A DNA stretch of 64,000 nt from LMUY01 sp965199105 (lineage in GTDB: Bacteria > Pseudomonadota > Alphaproteobacteria > Acetobacterales > Acetobacteraceae). The translations under genes and the position numbers were made by a program. Position 1 is the stretch's first letter; every line of letters begins with the position of its first letter. The stretch spans positions 248,001-312,000 of the forward strand of contig CBDAQO010000002.1 in the NCBI GenBank assembly GCA_965199105.1. Direction: 5' to 3'. Positions 1-7,419 of the stretch are shown in pieces. The notes under the pieces were generated by a model, which saw only the letters and a program-made list of their open reading frames with translations, was not told the origin of the DNA and did no database searches.

Positions 1-828
1 GTGGCGCACCGGCTCGTCCTCGCTCGGGCGCTCCAACTGCAGGTAGGCGGTGCGGTCCAGCGCGCCGCCGCTCTGCTTCACCTGGCTCACCCAGGCGTCA
101 AACTGCGCCTCGGTCTGGCCGTGAAAGCCGAAATGCATCCCGGAGAACCCGGCGCCGCTGTAGTTGGCCGAAATGCCCTGGTATTCGCCGGGCTGGTTGA
201 TCACCGCGTGCAGCGTCGTCTGCATGCCGGGCATGGCGTAGATCTGCCCCGCCAGCGCCGGCACGTAGAACGAGTTCATCACCGTGTCGGACGTGATGCG
301 GAAGTCGATCGGGCGGTTCACCGGTGCGGCCAGCTCGTTCACCGTCGCGATGCCGTACTCCGGGTAGATAAACAGCCACTTCCAATCGAGCGCCACCACG
401 TCCACCACCAGCGGCTTGGCCTGCGCGGTCAGCGTGCGCTGCGGGTCGATGCGGGCGATCTGGCGGTAGGGGTCGAGGATGTGCGTGCCCATCCAGGTGA
501 CCGCGCCGAGGCAGATGATGATGGCCAGCGGCGCCGCCCAGATCACCAACTCGAGCTGCGTCGAATGGTGCCAATCGGGCTCGTAGCGCGCGGCCGTGTT
601 GGACTGGCGATAGCGCCAGGCGAACAGGGCGGTCAGCGCCATCACGGGGATGATGATCAGCAGCATCAGGATGGTGGAGATGACGATCAGGTTGCGCTGC
701 TGCGCCGCCACGTCACCCGACGGGTCCAGCACCACCATGTGGCAGCCGGACATAGCCAGCAGGACGGGGAGCAGCAGGGCGCGCTTGGCGCAGAGGCGGC
801 CGAACTGGCCCAGGTGGAACGTTTGCAT
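1..828 (-). CDS. cyoA: Ubiquinol oxidase (cytochrome bo3) subunit II, 3' end cut by window
   Basis: Subunit II of the proton-pumping bo3 quinol oxidase in the inner membrane. The frame starts at the ATG at 828 and runs open off the left edge (276 codons visible). It begins with a lipoprotein-type signal peptide ending in LLAMSGC, so Cys23 or a nearby Cys is probably lipidated. Two membrane helices follow (about residues 40-60 and 85-105). The periplasmic cupredoxin-like domain has the family stretches VVALDWKWLFIYPE and NSFYVPALAGQIYAMPGM. The Cys/His set of a CuA centre is absent, as expected for a quinol oxidase rather than a cytochrome c oxidase. The visible end (SEDEPVRH) lies close to where CyoA proteins normally finish, so little is missing. 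The remaining cyo genes should lie to the left. It is transcribed divergently from the transporter at 972. Confidence 0.93.
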   Translation of the reverse strand, partial: MQTFHLGQFGRLCAKRALLLPVLLAMSGCHMVVLDPSGDVAAQQRNLIVISTILMLLIIIPVMALTALFAWRYRQSNTAARYEPDWHHSTQLELVIWAAPLAIIICLGAVTWMGTHILDPYRQIARIDPQRTLTAQAKPLVVDVVALDWKWLFIYPEYGIATVNELAAPVNRPIDFRITSDTVMNSFYVPALAGQIYAMPGMQTTLHAVINQPGEYQGISANYSGAGFSGMHFGFHGQTEAQFDAWVSQVKQSGGALDRTAYLQLERPSEDEPVRH

Positions 829-865
829 GATCCGCCCATGTATGCCGGCGGCATGGGCCTGGCTA

Positions 866-882
866 TTGGACATTTTGTCCAA
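866..882. promoter_or_regulatory. Perfect 17-bp palindrome between cyoA and the divergent transporter gene
   Basis: TTGGACA-TTT-TGTCCAA is a perfect inverted repeat with 7-bp arms and a 3-bp spacer. It lies in the 143-bp divergent region, 38 bp upstream of the cyoA start codon and about 90 bp upstream of the transporter start. The size and symmetry fit the operator of a dimeric regulator. The cognate protein is unknown; it does not resemble the degenerate RegA box. A T-rich stretch at 903-910 may hold a -10 element for the rightward gene, but the spacing to a -35 is not convincing. Confidence 0.5.
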
Positions 883-971
883 TGCTGCAGCGCGTCAAAG
901 TGTTCTATATCAGCAGCATGACACGGCCCGGCGAGCCTATGCACGCCCGGACGCGACCGAGGAGACCACCG

Positions 972-2294
972 ATGGCGATGACGACCACACCCGGCGAGCT
1001 GCGCGCCCTCTCCACCGATCATGGTGATGGGCATGACGTGGTGCAGCCGAGCGAAATTGCCATCGGCGTGGTCATCGGGCGCATGTCGGAGTTCTTTGAC
1101 TTTTTCGTCTACTCGATTGCCTCGGTCCTGGTGTTCCCGAAGTTGATCTTCCCCGGGGCGGCGCCGCTGCAGGGCACGCTCTACTCCTTCGCCATCTTCG
1201 CCCTCGCCTTCATCGCCCGGCCGTTCGGCTCGCTGATTTTCATCGCCATCGACCGCCGCTATGGCCGCAGCGTGAAGCTGACCATCGCGCTGTTCCTGCT
1301 TGGCGGCTCCACGGCGGCGGTGGCGTTCCTGCCCGGCTACGCGCAGATCGGCGCCTCGGCCGCAATCGTGCTCTCGGCCTTGCGCATCGGCCAGGGCTTG
1401 GCGCTCGGCGGCGCGTGGGACGGGCTGGCCTCGCTGCTGGCGCTGAACGCCCCGGAGCATCGCCGCGGTTGGTATGCCATGATCCCGCAACTGGGCGCGC
1501 CCCTCGGCCTCATCATGGCAGCCGGGCTGTTCGCGTTCTTTGTCGGCAACCTCTCCGCTGCGGACTTCCTGGAATGGGGCTGGCGCTACCCGTTCTTCGT
1601 CGCCTTCGCCATCAACGTGGTGGCGCTGTTCGCCCGCCTGCGCATCGTCTCCACCGTCGGCTACAAGCAGTTGTTCGACAAGCGCGAGCTGCAGCCCTCG
1701 CCGGTGTTGAGCACGGTTTGGCGGCAGGGCCGCACCATCGTCATCGGCGCCTTCGCCCCGCTGGCGAGCTTCGCCCTGTTCCACATGGTGACCGTGTTCC
1801 CGCTATCCTGGGTGTTCCTGTTCACCCGCGAGCGGCCGGCGCGCTTCCTGCTGATCGAGCTGCTTGGCGGCGCGGTGGGGCTGGTGGCCATGGTCGCTTC
1901 CGGGCTGCTGGCGGACCGCTTTGGCCGCCGAATGGTGCTCGGCGCCTCCGCGGCGGCCATCGCGGTCTACAGCGGCTTCGCCCCCCAGTTGCTGGACGCC
2001 GGCGAGGCGGGGCAGCTCGCCTTCGTGCTGGTCGGCTTCACCCTGCTGGGCCTGGCGTTCGGGCAATGCTCGGGGGCGGTCGCGTCCAACTTCCCGACCA
2101 GCCACCGCTACACCGGCGCGGCGCTCACGTCGGACCTCGCCTGGTTGGTGGGCGCCGGGTTCGCCCCCTTGGTGGCGCTCTACTTGGCCTACCATTTCGG
2201 GCTGCTGGCCGCGGGCGGCTACCTGCTGTCCGGCGCGCTGGGCACGATGGCGGCGCTGGCGATCAACCAGGAGTTGGCTCGGCGCATCGGCTAG
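972..2294 (+). CDS. MFS transporter of the metabolite:H+ symporter (MHS) type
   Basis: Inner-membrane secondary transporter of 440 residues with about 12 hydrophobic segments. The N-terminal stretch with EFFDFFVYSIAS, the RPFGSLIF and RRYGR loop and the GQGLALGGAWDG helix are typical of the ProP/ShiA-like MHS branch; the substrate cannot be read from sequence. The frame is open from 882, but the ATG at 972 is chosen because GAGGAG lies 7 nt before it and the upstream residues are not family-like. In many alphaproteobacteria a similar transporter lies divergent to cyoABCD, so the context is normal. regB follows 51 bp downstream on the same strand, so the three rightward genes may form one operon. 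Confidence 0.85.
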   Translation: MAMTTTPGELRALSTDHGDGHDVVQPSEIAIGVVIGRMSEFFDFFVYSIASVLVFPKLIFPGAAPLQGTLYSFAIFALAFIARPFGSLIFIAIDRRYGRSVKLTIALFLLGGSTAAVAFLPGYAQIGASAAIVLSALRIGQGLALGGAWDGLASLLALNAPEHRRGWYAMIPQLGAPLGLIMAAGLFAFFVGNLSAADFLEWGWRYPFFVAFAINVVALFARLRIVSTVGYKQLFDKRELQPSPVLSTVWRQGRTIVIGAFAPLASFALFHMVTVFPLSWVFLFTRERPARFLLIELLGGAVGLVAMVASGLLADRFGRRMVLGASAAAIAVYSGFAPQLLDAGEAGQLAFVLVGFTLLGLAFGQCSGAVASNFPTSHRYTGAALTSDLAWLVGAGFAPLVALYLAYHFGLLAAGGYLLSGALGTMAALAINQELARRIG

Positions 2295-2345
2295 CCGGTT
2301 CGCCCGGCCGCTAGCGCCCGGCGGGTGATCGAGGGATGCTGAACC

Positions 2346-3656
2346 ATGCTTGAGCGGCCCGCCTCGATCCTCGACTCCACCAACCGCAAGAACCTCCGGC
2401 TGTTGACCCTGCTGCGCTGGGTGGCGGTGGCGGGCCAGGTGGTCGCCATCGCCATCGCCAGCGCGTGGCTGCACATCCCGCTGCCGTTGCGCAGCATGGG
2501 CGGCGTGCTCGCCTTCCTCATCGCGCTCAACCTGGTGTCTTTGCGGCTCTATCGCAGCGGCCGGCCGGTGACCGACAGCGAGTTGCTGCTGGAACTCCTG
2601 CTGGACGTGGCGGCGCTCACCATCCAGTTGCGCCTCAGCGGCGGGGCGGCCAATCCGTTCGTCTCGCTATTCCTGCTGCAGGCAGTGCTGGCCGCCGTGC
2701 TGCTGCGCCCGTGGTCGACCTGGACCATCGTGGCAGTCGCCAGCCTGGCGTTCATTTGGCTCACATTCTCCGACCAGCAGAGCAACCTCGCTTTGCTGAT
2801 GCACGGCGCCGACGAGAACCACTACTTCTACCTCCACATCTACGGCACCTTCATCTGCTTCCTGCTGGCCGCCATCCTGCTGGTGCTGCTGCTCAGCCGC
2901 ATCAACCAGAACCTGCGTGACCGGGACGTTCGCCTGGCCGAACTGCGGCAGCAATCGGCCGAGGAAGAGCACATCATCCGCATGGGCCTGCTCGCCTCGG
3001 GCGCCGCGCACGAGCTGGGCACGCCGATGGCGACAATATCCGTCATCCTGAACGACTGGGCGCACACGCCACAGCTCCTGCAGGCCGACCCCGAGATCGG
3101 CACCGACCTGCAGGAGATGCAGATCCAGTTGGACCGCTGCAAGGACATCGTATCCGGCATCCTGCGTTCCTCCGGCGAGGAGCGCGGCGAAGGGGCGGAG
3201 CGCGCCAGCCTCATCACCTTCATCGACGACGTGGTCGACGATTGGGACACCATCCGCGGCCCGGCGACGCTCGACTACACCAACGCGATCCAGACCGACG
3301 TCGAGATCGCGTCCGATGGGTTGTTGCGGCAAATCTTCTTCAACGTGCTGGACAACGCCTATGAAGCCAGCCCCGACCACATCGGCGTGACCGTGGTGCA
3401 GGAAGGCCAGTCGCTGCGCATCACCGTGCAGGACGCCGGCGCCGGGTTCGCCCCCGAGATGCTGGCCGAGTTAGGCAAACCCTATCGTTCCACCAAAGGC
3501 CAGCCGGGCCGCGGGCTGGGCTTGTTCCTGGTGATGAACGTGTTGCGCAAGCTGGGCGGCCAGGTCTCGGCATCCAATATGCCGGGGGGCGGCGCCCGCG
3601 TGGAGTTGCGCCTGCCGATCGCCGCGCTGTCAATCGAGCCTCTGCATGCCGGATAG
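2346..3656 (+). CDS. regB: Redox-sensing histidine kinase RegB/ActS/PrrB
   Basis: Membrane sensor kinase (436 residues) that in this family phosphorylates RegA/ActR when the quinone pool and cellular redox state change, and controls terminal oxidases and carbon/nitrogen metabolism. About six hydrophobic segments lie in residues 20-185. The quinone-linked heptapeptide GGAANPF is at about 99-105. The H-box GAAHELGTP places the phospho-acceptor at His222. A Cys in the dimerisation region (RCKDIV, Cys265) lies where the redox-active Cys of RegB lies. N-box (NVLDNAYEAS) and G-boxes (DAGAGF, GRGLGLFL) are intact. A GAGGGA Shine-Dalgarno precedes the ATG. The 3' end overlaps regA by 11 bp. No senC gene lies between them, unlike the Rhodobacter arrangement. 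Confidence 0.93.
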   Translation: MLERPASILDSTNRKNLRLLTLLRWVAVAGQVVAIAIASAWLHIPLPLRSMGGVLAFLIALNLVSLRLYRSGRPVTDSELLLELLLDVAALTIQLRLSGGAANPFVSLFLLQAVLAAVLLRPWSTWTIVAVASLAFIWLTFSDQQSNLALLMHGADENHYFYLHIYGTFICFLLAAILLVLLLSRINQNLRDRDVRLAELRQQSAEEEHIIRMGLLASGAAHELGTPMATISVILNDWAHTPQLLQADPEIGTDLQEMQIQLDRCKDIVSGILRSSGEERGEGAERASLITFIDDVVDDWDTIRGPATLDYTNAIQTDVEIASDGLLRQIFFNVLDNAYEASPDHIGVTVVQEGQSLRITVQDAGAGFAPEMLAELGKPYRSTKGQPGRGLGLFLVMNVLRKLGGQVSASNMPGGGARVELRLPIAALSIEPLHAG

Positions 3657-4179
3657 ACCGTTGCTGCTGATCGTGGAGGACGACGAGGCGTTCGCCCGCG
3701 CGCTGCGCCGGTCGTTCGAGCGCCGCGACTACGAGGTCGTGACCCACGCCAGCCTGGACGCGGTGCGTGCGATGCTGGCCGAGCGCGCGCCCGGTTTCGC
3801 AGTGGTGGACCTGAAGCTGGCCGGCCACTCCGGGCTCGAATGCATCGAGCTGCTGCACCAGAAGAACGAGCATACCAAGATCGTCGTGCTGACCGGTTTC
3901 GCCAGCATCACCACGGCGGTGGAGGCGATCAAGCTTGGCGCCTGCCACTACCTCGCCAAACCAGCCAACGCGGACGATATCGAGGCCGCGTTCGCCCGCG
4001 CCTCGGGAGATAGCAGCGTGCCGCTGACCGAGCGCCCGACGTCGATCAAGAACCTCGAGTGGGAGCGCATCCACGAGACCTTGGTGGAAACCGACTTCAA
4101 CATCTCGGAGACGGCGCGGCGCTTGGGTCTGCACCGGCGCACGCTGGCCAGAAAGCTCGAGAAGCGCAAGCTCACCTAG
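3646..4179 (+). CDS. regA: Response regulator RegA/ActR/PrrA
   Basis: Two-domain response regulator of 177 residues. The receiver domain has the acidic pocket E11-D12-D13, phospho-acceptor Asp55 (AVVDLKLAG) and the Lys of LAKPAN near 105. A linker leads to a Fis-type helix-turn-helix at about 145-172 (NISETARRLGLHRRTLARKL), the near-invariant DNA-recognition helix of the RegA family. The start lies inside the last codons of regB, so translation is coupled. Together with RegB it is expected to regulate the cyo genes at the left edge and other redox operons; no convincing RegA box was identified by eye. Confidence 0.93.
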   Translation: MPDRPLLLIVEDDEAFARALRRSFERRDYEVVTHASLDAVRAMLAERAPGFAVVDLKLAGHSGLECIELLHQKNEHTKIVVLTGFASITTAVEAIKLGACHYLAKPANADDIEAAFARASGDSSVPLTERPTSIKNLEWERIHETLVETDFNISETARRLGLHRRTLARKLEKRKLT

Positions 4180-4189
4180 CAGGTGTCCA

Positions 4190-4205
4190 GAGGATGACAA
4201 TCCTC
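4190..4205. terminator. Short hairpin between convergent regA and GMC gene
   Basis: GAGGAT-GACA-ATCCTC is a perfect 6-bp stem with a 4-nt loop, 10 bp after the regA stop and 35 bp before the end of the opposing gene. There is no T-run on either side, so it is at best a weak or Rho-assisted end point for the two converging transcripts. Confidence 0.3.
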
Positions 4206-4240
4206 CGGTGGGGTTTGGGGCAAAGCCCTGACCTTGCTAG

Positions 4241-5854
4241 CTAAACCGCCCTCCGCCTCTCCGCAATCTGCCGCGCGCACCGCAGCGCCAACGCCGTCAC
4301 CGTGCTGGTCGGGTTCACCACGCCCCCCGTCGGGAAGCTGCTGCCGTCGCAGATGTAGAGGTTCGGCACTTCCCAACTCTGGTGCCATTGGTTCACCACG
4401 CTGCTCGCCGGGTCGCCGCCCATGCGGCAGGTGCCGAGCATGTGCCAGGCGGGCGTACGGTACACGCCATCCTCGTAGTAGTCCGTCACCGCCACGTCGA
4501 ACGCGCCCACGCTGCGCGCCAGGTCCCGCAGGCGGTCGATGCCGTAACGCATCATGCGCAGGTCGTTCTCATGCGGCTGGTAATGCAGCTTGGCCGCGGG
4601 AAGGCCGTCGCTGTCGGCTTGCGAGTGCGATAGGGTAATCCTATTCTCCGCCTGCGGCAGGTCGTCGCCAATCGCGTAGGCGCCGAAGCTGTGGCCGAAA
4701 TGGCGGGCAAACCAGGCGTGGTGCGCCTTTCCCCAAGGGGCCGATTTGTGGCCGAATGCGCCCGTTGCCATGGCTCCCGCGGGACCGGTGCGCGCCACGT
4801 TGAAGTTGAACCCGTTGACGAAGCCGCGGGACACGTCGGTTTCCGCGAACTGGCTGCTGATTACGGCGCCGGAGTTGCCCATATGGGAATGGATCGGCTC
4901 GTCCACCCAGATCTCCGCCGCGACCAGCGTGTGATGCAGCAAATAGCGCCCGACCACGTCGTTGGCGTTGGCCAGGCCGTTTGGATGCCTCCCGCTGGCG
5001 GACAGCAGCAGCAGTCGCGGCGAGCCCACGCCGTTACCTGCCACGATGACAATATCGGCTGTCTGCTGCACCCGCGCGCCGCTGCTGCGCTCGATGTAGA
5101 CGGCGCCGGTGGCACGGCCGTCCGGGCCGGTCTCGATCCGCTCCACCCGCGCCCCGGTGCGCAGCTCCACGCCAGCGGCCAAGGCATGCGGCCACAACGA
5201 CAGCGACATCTTCGCCATCGACCCGCGCGGACAGCCGGACGCGCAGTTGCCGCAGCCGTTGCAAGCCGCGCGGCCGTCATAGTTTTCCGAAATGATGCCG
5301 GCCGGCATCGGCCACCAATGCCAGCCGAGCTGTTCGAACCCGGCGCCGATGGTGCGGCCACTGGCGCGCAATGGCAGCGGGCGGCACGGATAGGGCGCAC
5401 GCTGCGGCATCCCCGGGTCACCGGTCAGGCCCGACACGCCGACCAGGCGGTCGGCCTCGTCGTAGAACGGCGCAAGGTCCTCGTAGGCGATTGGCCAATC
5501 CGGCGCCAGGCCGTGTTCGACACCCTTGCGAAAATCCGAAGGGCGTAAGCGGGGCCAAAGTGCGGCGAACACGTTAGTGGAACCGCCGACGCCGTTCCAC
5601 ATCAGCGCGTGCGACTGTCCGCCCTCGACCGGATAGTCGTCCGCACCCTTGCGCACGCTGGGCTCGGGGCTCCAGTCGTTCTGCCGGCGATAGACGAAGT
5701 CGGCGCCGTAATGGGGATGCCGCGCCGGCTCGGTCCAGCCGCCCTGGTCGAGGCAGACGACGCGGCAGCCGGCGCGGGCCAACACCAGGCTGTTGATCAC
5801 GCCGCTGGCACCCGCGCCGATAACCAGCACGTCGGCATGATCGGGCCGGCTCAT
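4241..5854 (-). CDS. GMC oxidoreductase, large FAD subunit with Cys cluster
   Basis: Flavin dehydrogenase of 537 residues in the gluconate 2-dehydrogenase/glucoside 3-dehydrogenase branch of the GMC family, which oxidises sugar or polyol hydroxyls. The FAD Rossmann motif GAGASG is at 13-18. A cysteine cluster CxxCxxCxxxCP (Cys198, 201, 204, 208) suggests a bound Fe-S centre. The C-terminal active-site region carries AWHMLGTCRMG (His471) and VNPTSTVTAL (Asn514), the usual catalytic pair. There is no signal peptide. Its start overlaps the small-subunit gene by ATGA, so the two are co-translated. It is the last gene of the ABC importer operon, which suggests that the imported sugar is its substrate. 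No cytochrome subunit is encoded nearby. Confidence 0.87.
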   Translation of the reverse strand: MSRPDHADVLVIGAGASGVINSLVLARAGCRVVCLDQGGWTEPARHPHYGADFVYRRQNDWSPEPSVRKGADDYPVEGGQSHALMWNGVGGSTNVFAALWPRLRPSDFRKGVEHGLAPDWPIAYEDLAPFYDEADRLVGVSGLTGDPGMPQRAPYPCRPLPLRASGRTIGAGFEQLGWHWWPMPAGIISENYDGRAACNGCGNCASGCPRGSMAKMSLSLWPHALAAGVELRTGARVERIETGPDGRATGAVYIERSSGARVQQTADIVIVAGNGVGSPRLLLLSASGRHPNGLANANDVVGRYLLHHTLVAAEIWVDEPIHSHMGNSGAVISSQFAETDVSRGFVNGFNFNVARTGPAGAMATGAFGHKSAPWGKAHHAWFARHFGHSFGAYAIGDDLPQAENRITLSHSQADSDGLPAAKLHYQPHENDLRMMRYGIDRLRDLARSVGAFDVAVTDYYEDGVYRTPAWHMLGTCRMGGDPASSVVNQWHQSWEVPNLYICDGSSFPTGGVVNPTSTVTALALRCARQIAERRRAV

Positions 5855-6321
5855 CGCACGCTCTCCAGGTTAAGCCCATCGAGGTCGACCCGGCGCACCT
5901 CGTGCGTTTGCCGCCAGCCGCCGCGCGGCTGCGGCGGAGCGTCGCGCGCCGGGTCGAACGGTTCGTCGGGGTAGCCCTGTGGCAGCGGCGCGTCGTTGTA
6001 GCGGAAGCCGAGCGCGCGGATGGCGGCAATCACGGCGGGCTGTTCATAGTAGGTGAGATAGCAATACTTGCGAAAGTCCGCGAACAGCTTGGGCTCGACC
6101 GCTTCCAGGCGCGAGGCTGCCGCCTGCCAGGCGTTCGCCGTGGTGGGAGCGGGCCGGCCATAGGTGAGCGCGGCAAGCAGGTTTGCTGGCCACTCCGCGC
6201 TCAACCCACGCAGGCGCTCAATCAACGTCTCGGCCATGCCCGTGTCGAGCGCCGCGGGGAAGCCGGCGCCGCCCGGCAACAGGGTGGCGAGCAAGCCCTT
6301 GGTGGCCTCGTCTGCATTCAT
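5851..6321 (-). CDS. Gluconate 2-dehydrogenase subunit 3-like small subunit
   Basis: Small helical protein of 156 residues matching the subunit-3 family that accompanies GMC dehydrogenases (FADFRKYCYLTYYEQPAVIAAIRALG, here at about 98-122, is the typical core). In characterised systems this subunit stabilises the FAD subunit and usually carries the Tat signal for the pair. Here the N-terminus (MNADEATKGLLATLLPGG) has no signal peptide or twin arginine, so the complex may be cytoplasmic. The ATG at 6321 is chosen because GAGGAG precedes it at good spacing; the frame is open farther upstream, but that part overlaps the ATPase gene. Confidence 0.75.
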   Translation of the reverse strand: MNADEATKGLLATLLPGGAGFPAALDTGMAETLIERLRGLSAEWPANLLAALTYGRPAPTTANAWQAAASRLEAVEPKLFADFRKYCYLTYYEQPAVIAAIRALGFRYNDAPLPQGYPDEPFDPARDAPPQPRGGWRQTHEVRRVDLDGLNLESVR

Positions 6322-6335
6322 GTCCGCTCTCCTCG

Positions 6336-7415
6336 CTATAGCCGCGCCTCGGTCTGCGGGTCGAACAAACAGGCTCGGCCGGGCGCAAAGGATAGGCCAA
6401 CCAGTTCGCCGATAGCGGGCGCGTGGTCGGGATCGGACGTCGCCTTGATGGACCAGCCGTCGACGTCGATGTCGACATAGGCGAACGGGCCCACTGGCTC
6501 CACCAGGAACACGTGGCCGCGCAACCTGTTTTCGTCCGGCGCCACGATGCCGAGGTCGTGCGGACGCAATCCGAGCAAGGCGTGGCGCTCGCCGCTCCAT
6601 TGCGTCCGCGCAGCGCCGGATGGCAGCGTGAGCAATTGGCTGCCCACGCGCGCCGCAATCCCGTTTGGCAGGCACTGCACCTCCGCCGCCAGCATGTTCA
6701 TCGCGGGCGAGCCGATGAACGACGCCACGAACAGGTTGGCTGGGTCACGGAACACCGTCATCGGGGCGCCGAGTTGCTGCAACACACCGCGCCGCATGAC
6801 CGCGATCCGGTCGGACAGCACCATCGCCTCCTCCTGGTCATGCGTGACGAAGATGGCGGTGACGCGCAGTTCGCGCTGCAGCCGGCGGATTTCGGTGCGG
6901 GTCTTCACGCGCAGGGCGGCGTCGAGGTTGGAGAGCGGCTCGTCCATCAGGAACACCGCCGGGTTGCGCACCACGGCGCGCCCGACCGCCACGCGCTGGC
7001 GTTGCCCGCCGGACAGTTCGGCCGGGCGGCGCTCGAGCAACGGCCCCAAATCCAGCACGGCGGCGGCGCTGGACACCTGGCGCTCAATCTCGGCGCGGCC
7101 CATGCGCTGCTGCGACAGGCCGAACGCCATGTTCTCGCGCACCGTCATGTGCGGATACAGCGCGTAATCCTGGAACACCATGGCGACGTCCCGCTCATGC
7201 GGCTCCAACCGCGTGACGTCACGCCCGCCAAACATGATGCGGCCGCCGCTGGGCCGTTCCAACCCGGCGATGCAGGCCAGCGCCGTGCTCTTGCCGCAGC
7301 CGGACGGGCCGAGCAGGGTCAGGAACTCGCCATCCGCCACCTCGATGTCCAGCGAATGCAGCGCGGCGACCGGGCCGTAGGCTTTGCTCATCTGCTCGAG
7401 CGAGACGCTTGCCAT
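6336..7415 (-). CDS. ABC importer ATPase, MalK/UgpC type
   Basis: Nucleotide-binding subunit of a carbohydrate importer, 359 residues. Walker A GPSGCGKST is at 36-44, the Q-loop is in MVFQDYALYPHMT, the signature is LSGGQRQRVAVGRA and Walker B with the D-loop is VFLMDEPLSNLDAAL, followed by the H-loop VTHDQEEAM. After about residue 240 comes the TOBE/OB regulatory domain of the MalK group. Acts on the cytoplasmic side of the fused permease encoded 4 bp upstream. The gene sits between permease and dehydrogenase genes with 14 bp to the next start, so it is part of one operon. Confidence 0.93.
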   Translation of the reverse strand: MASVSLEQMSKAYGPVAALHSLDIEVADGEFLTLLGPSGCGKSTALACIAGLERPSGGRIMFGGRDVTRLEPHERDVAMVFQDYALYPHMTVRENMAFGLSQQRMGRAEIERQVSSAAAVLDLGPLLERRPAELSGGQRQRVAVGRAVVRNPAVFLMDEPLSNLDAALRVKTRTEIRRLQRELRVTAIFVTHDQEEAMVLSDRIAVMRRGVLQQLGAPMTVFRDPANLFVASFIGSPAMNMLAAEVQCLPNGIAARVGSQLLTLPSGAARTQWSGERHALLGLRPHDLGIVAPDENRLRGHVFLVEPVGPFAYVDIDVDGWSIKATSDPDHAPAIGELVGLSFAPGRACLFDPQTEARL

Positions 7416-7419
7416 TAGG

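Noticed and set aside
4190..4205. Strong rho-independent terminator after regA
   Set aside because: The hairpin is short and lacks a T-run on either strand; kept only as a weak candidate.
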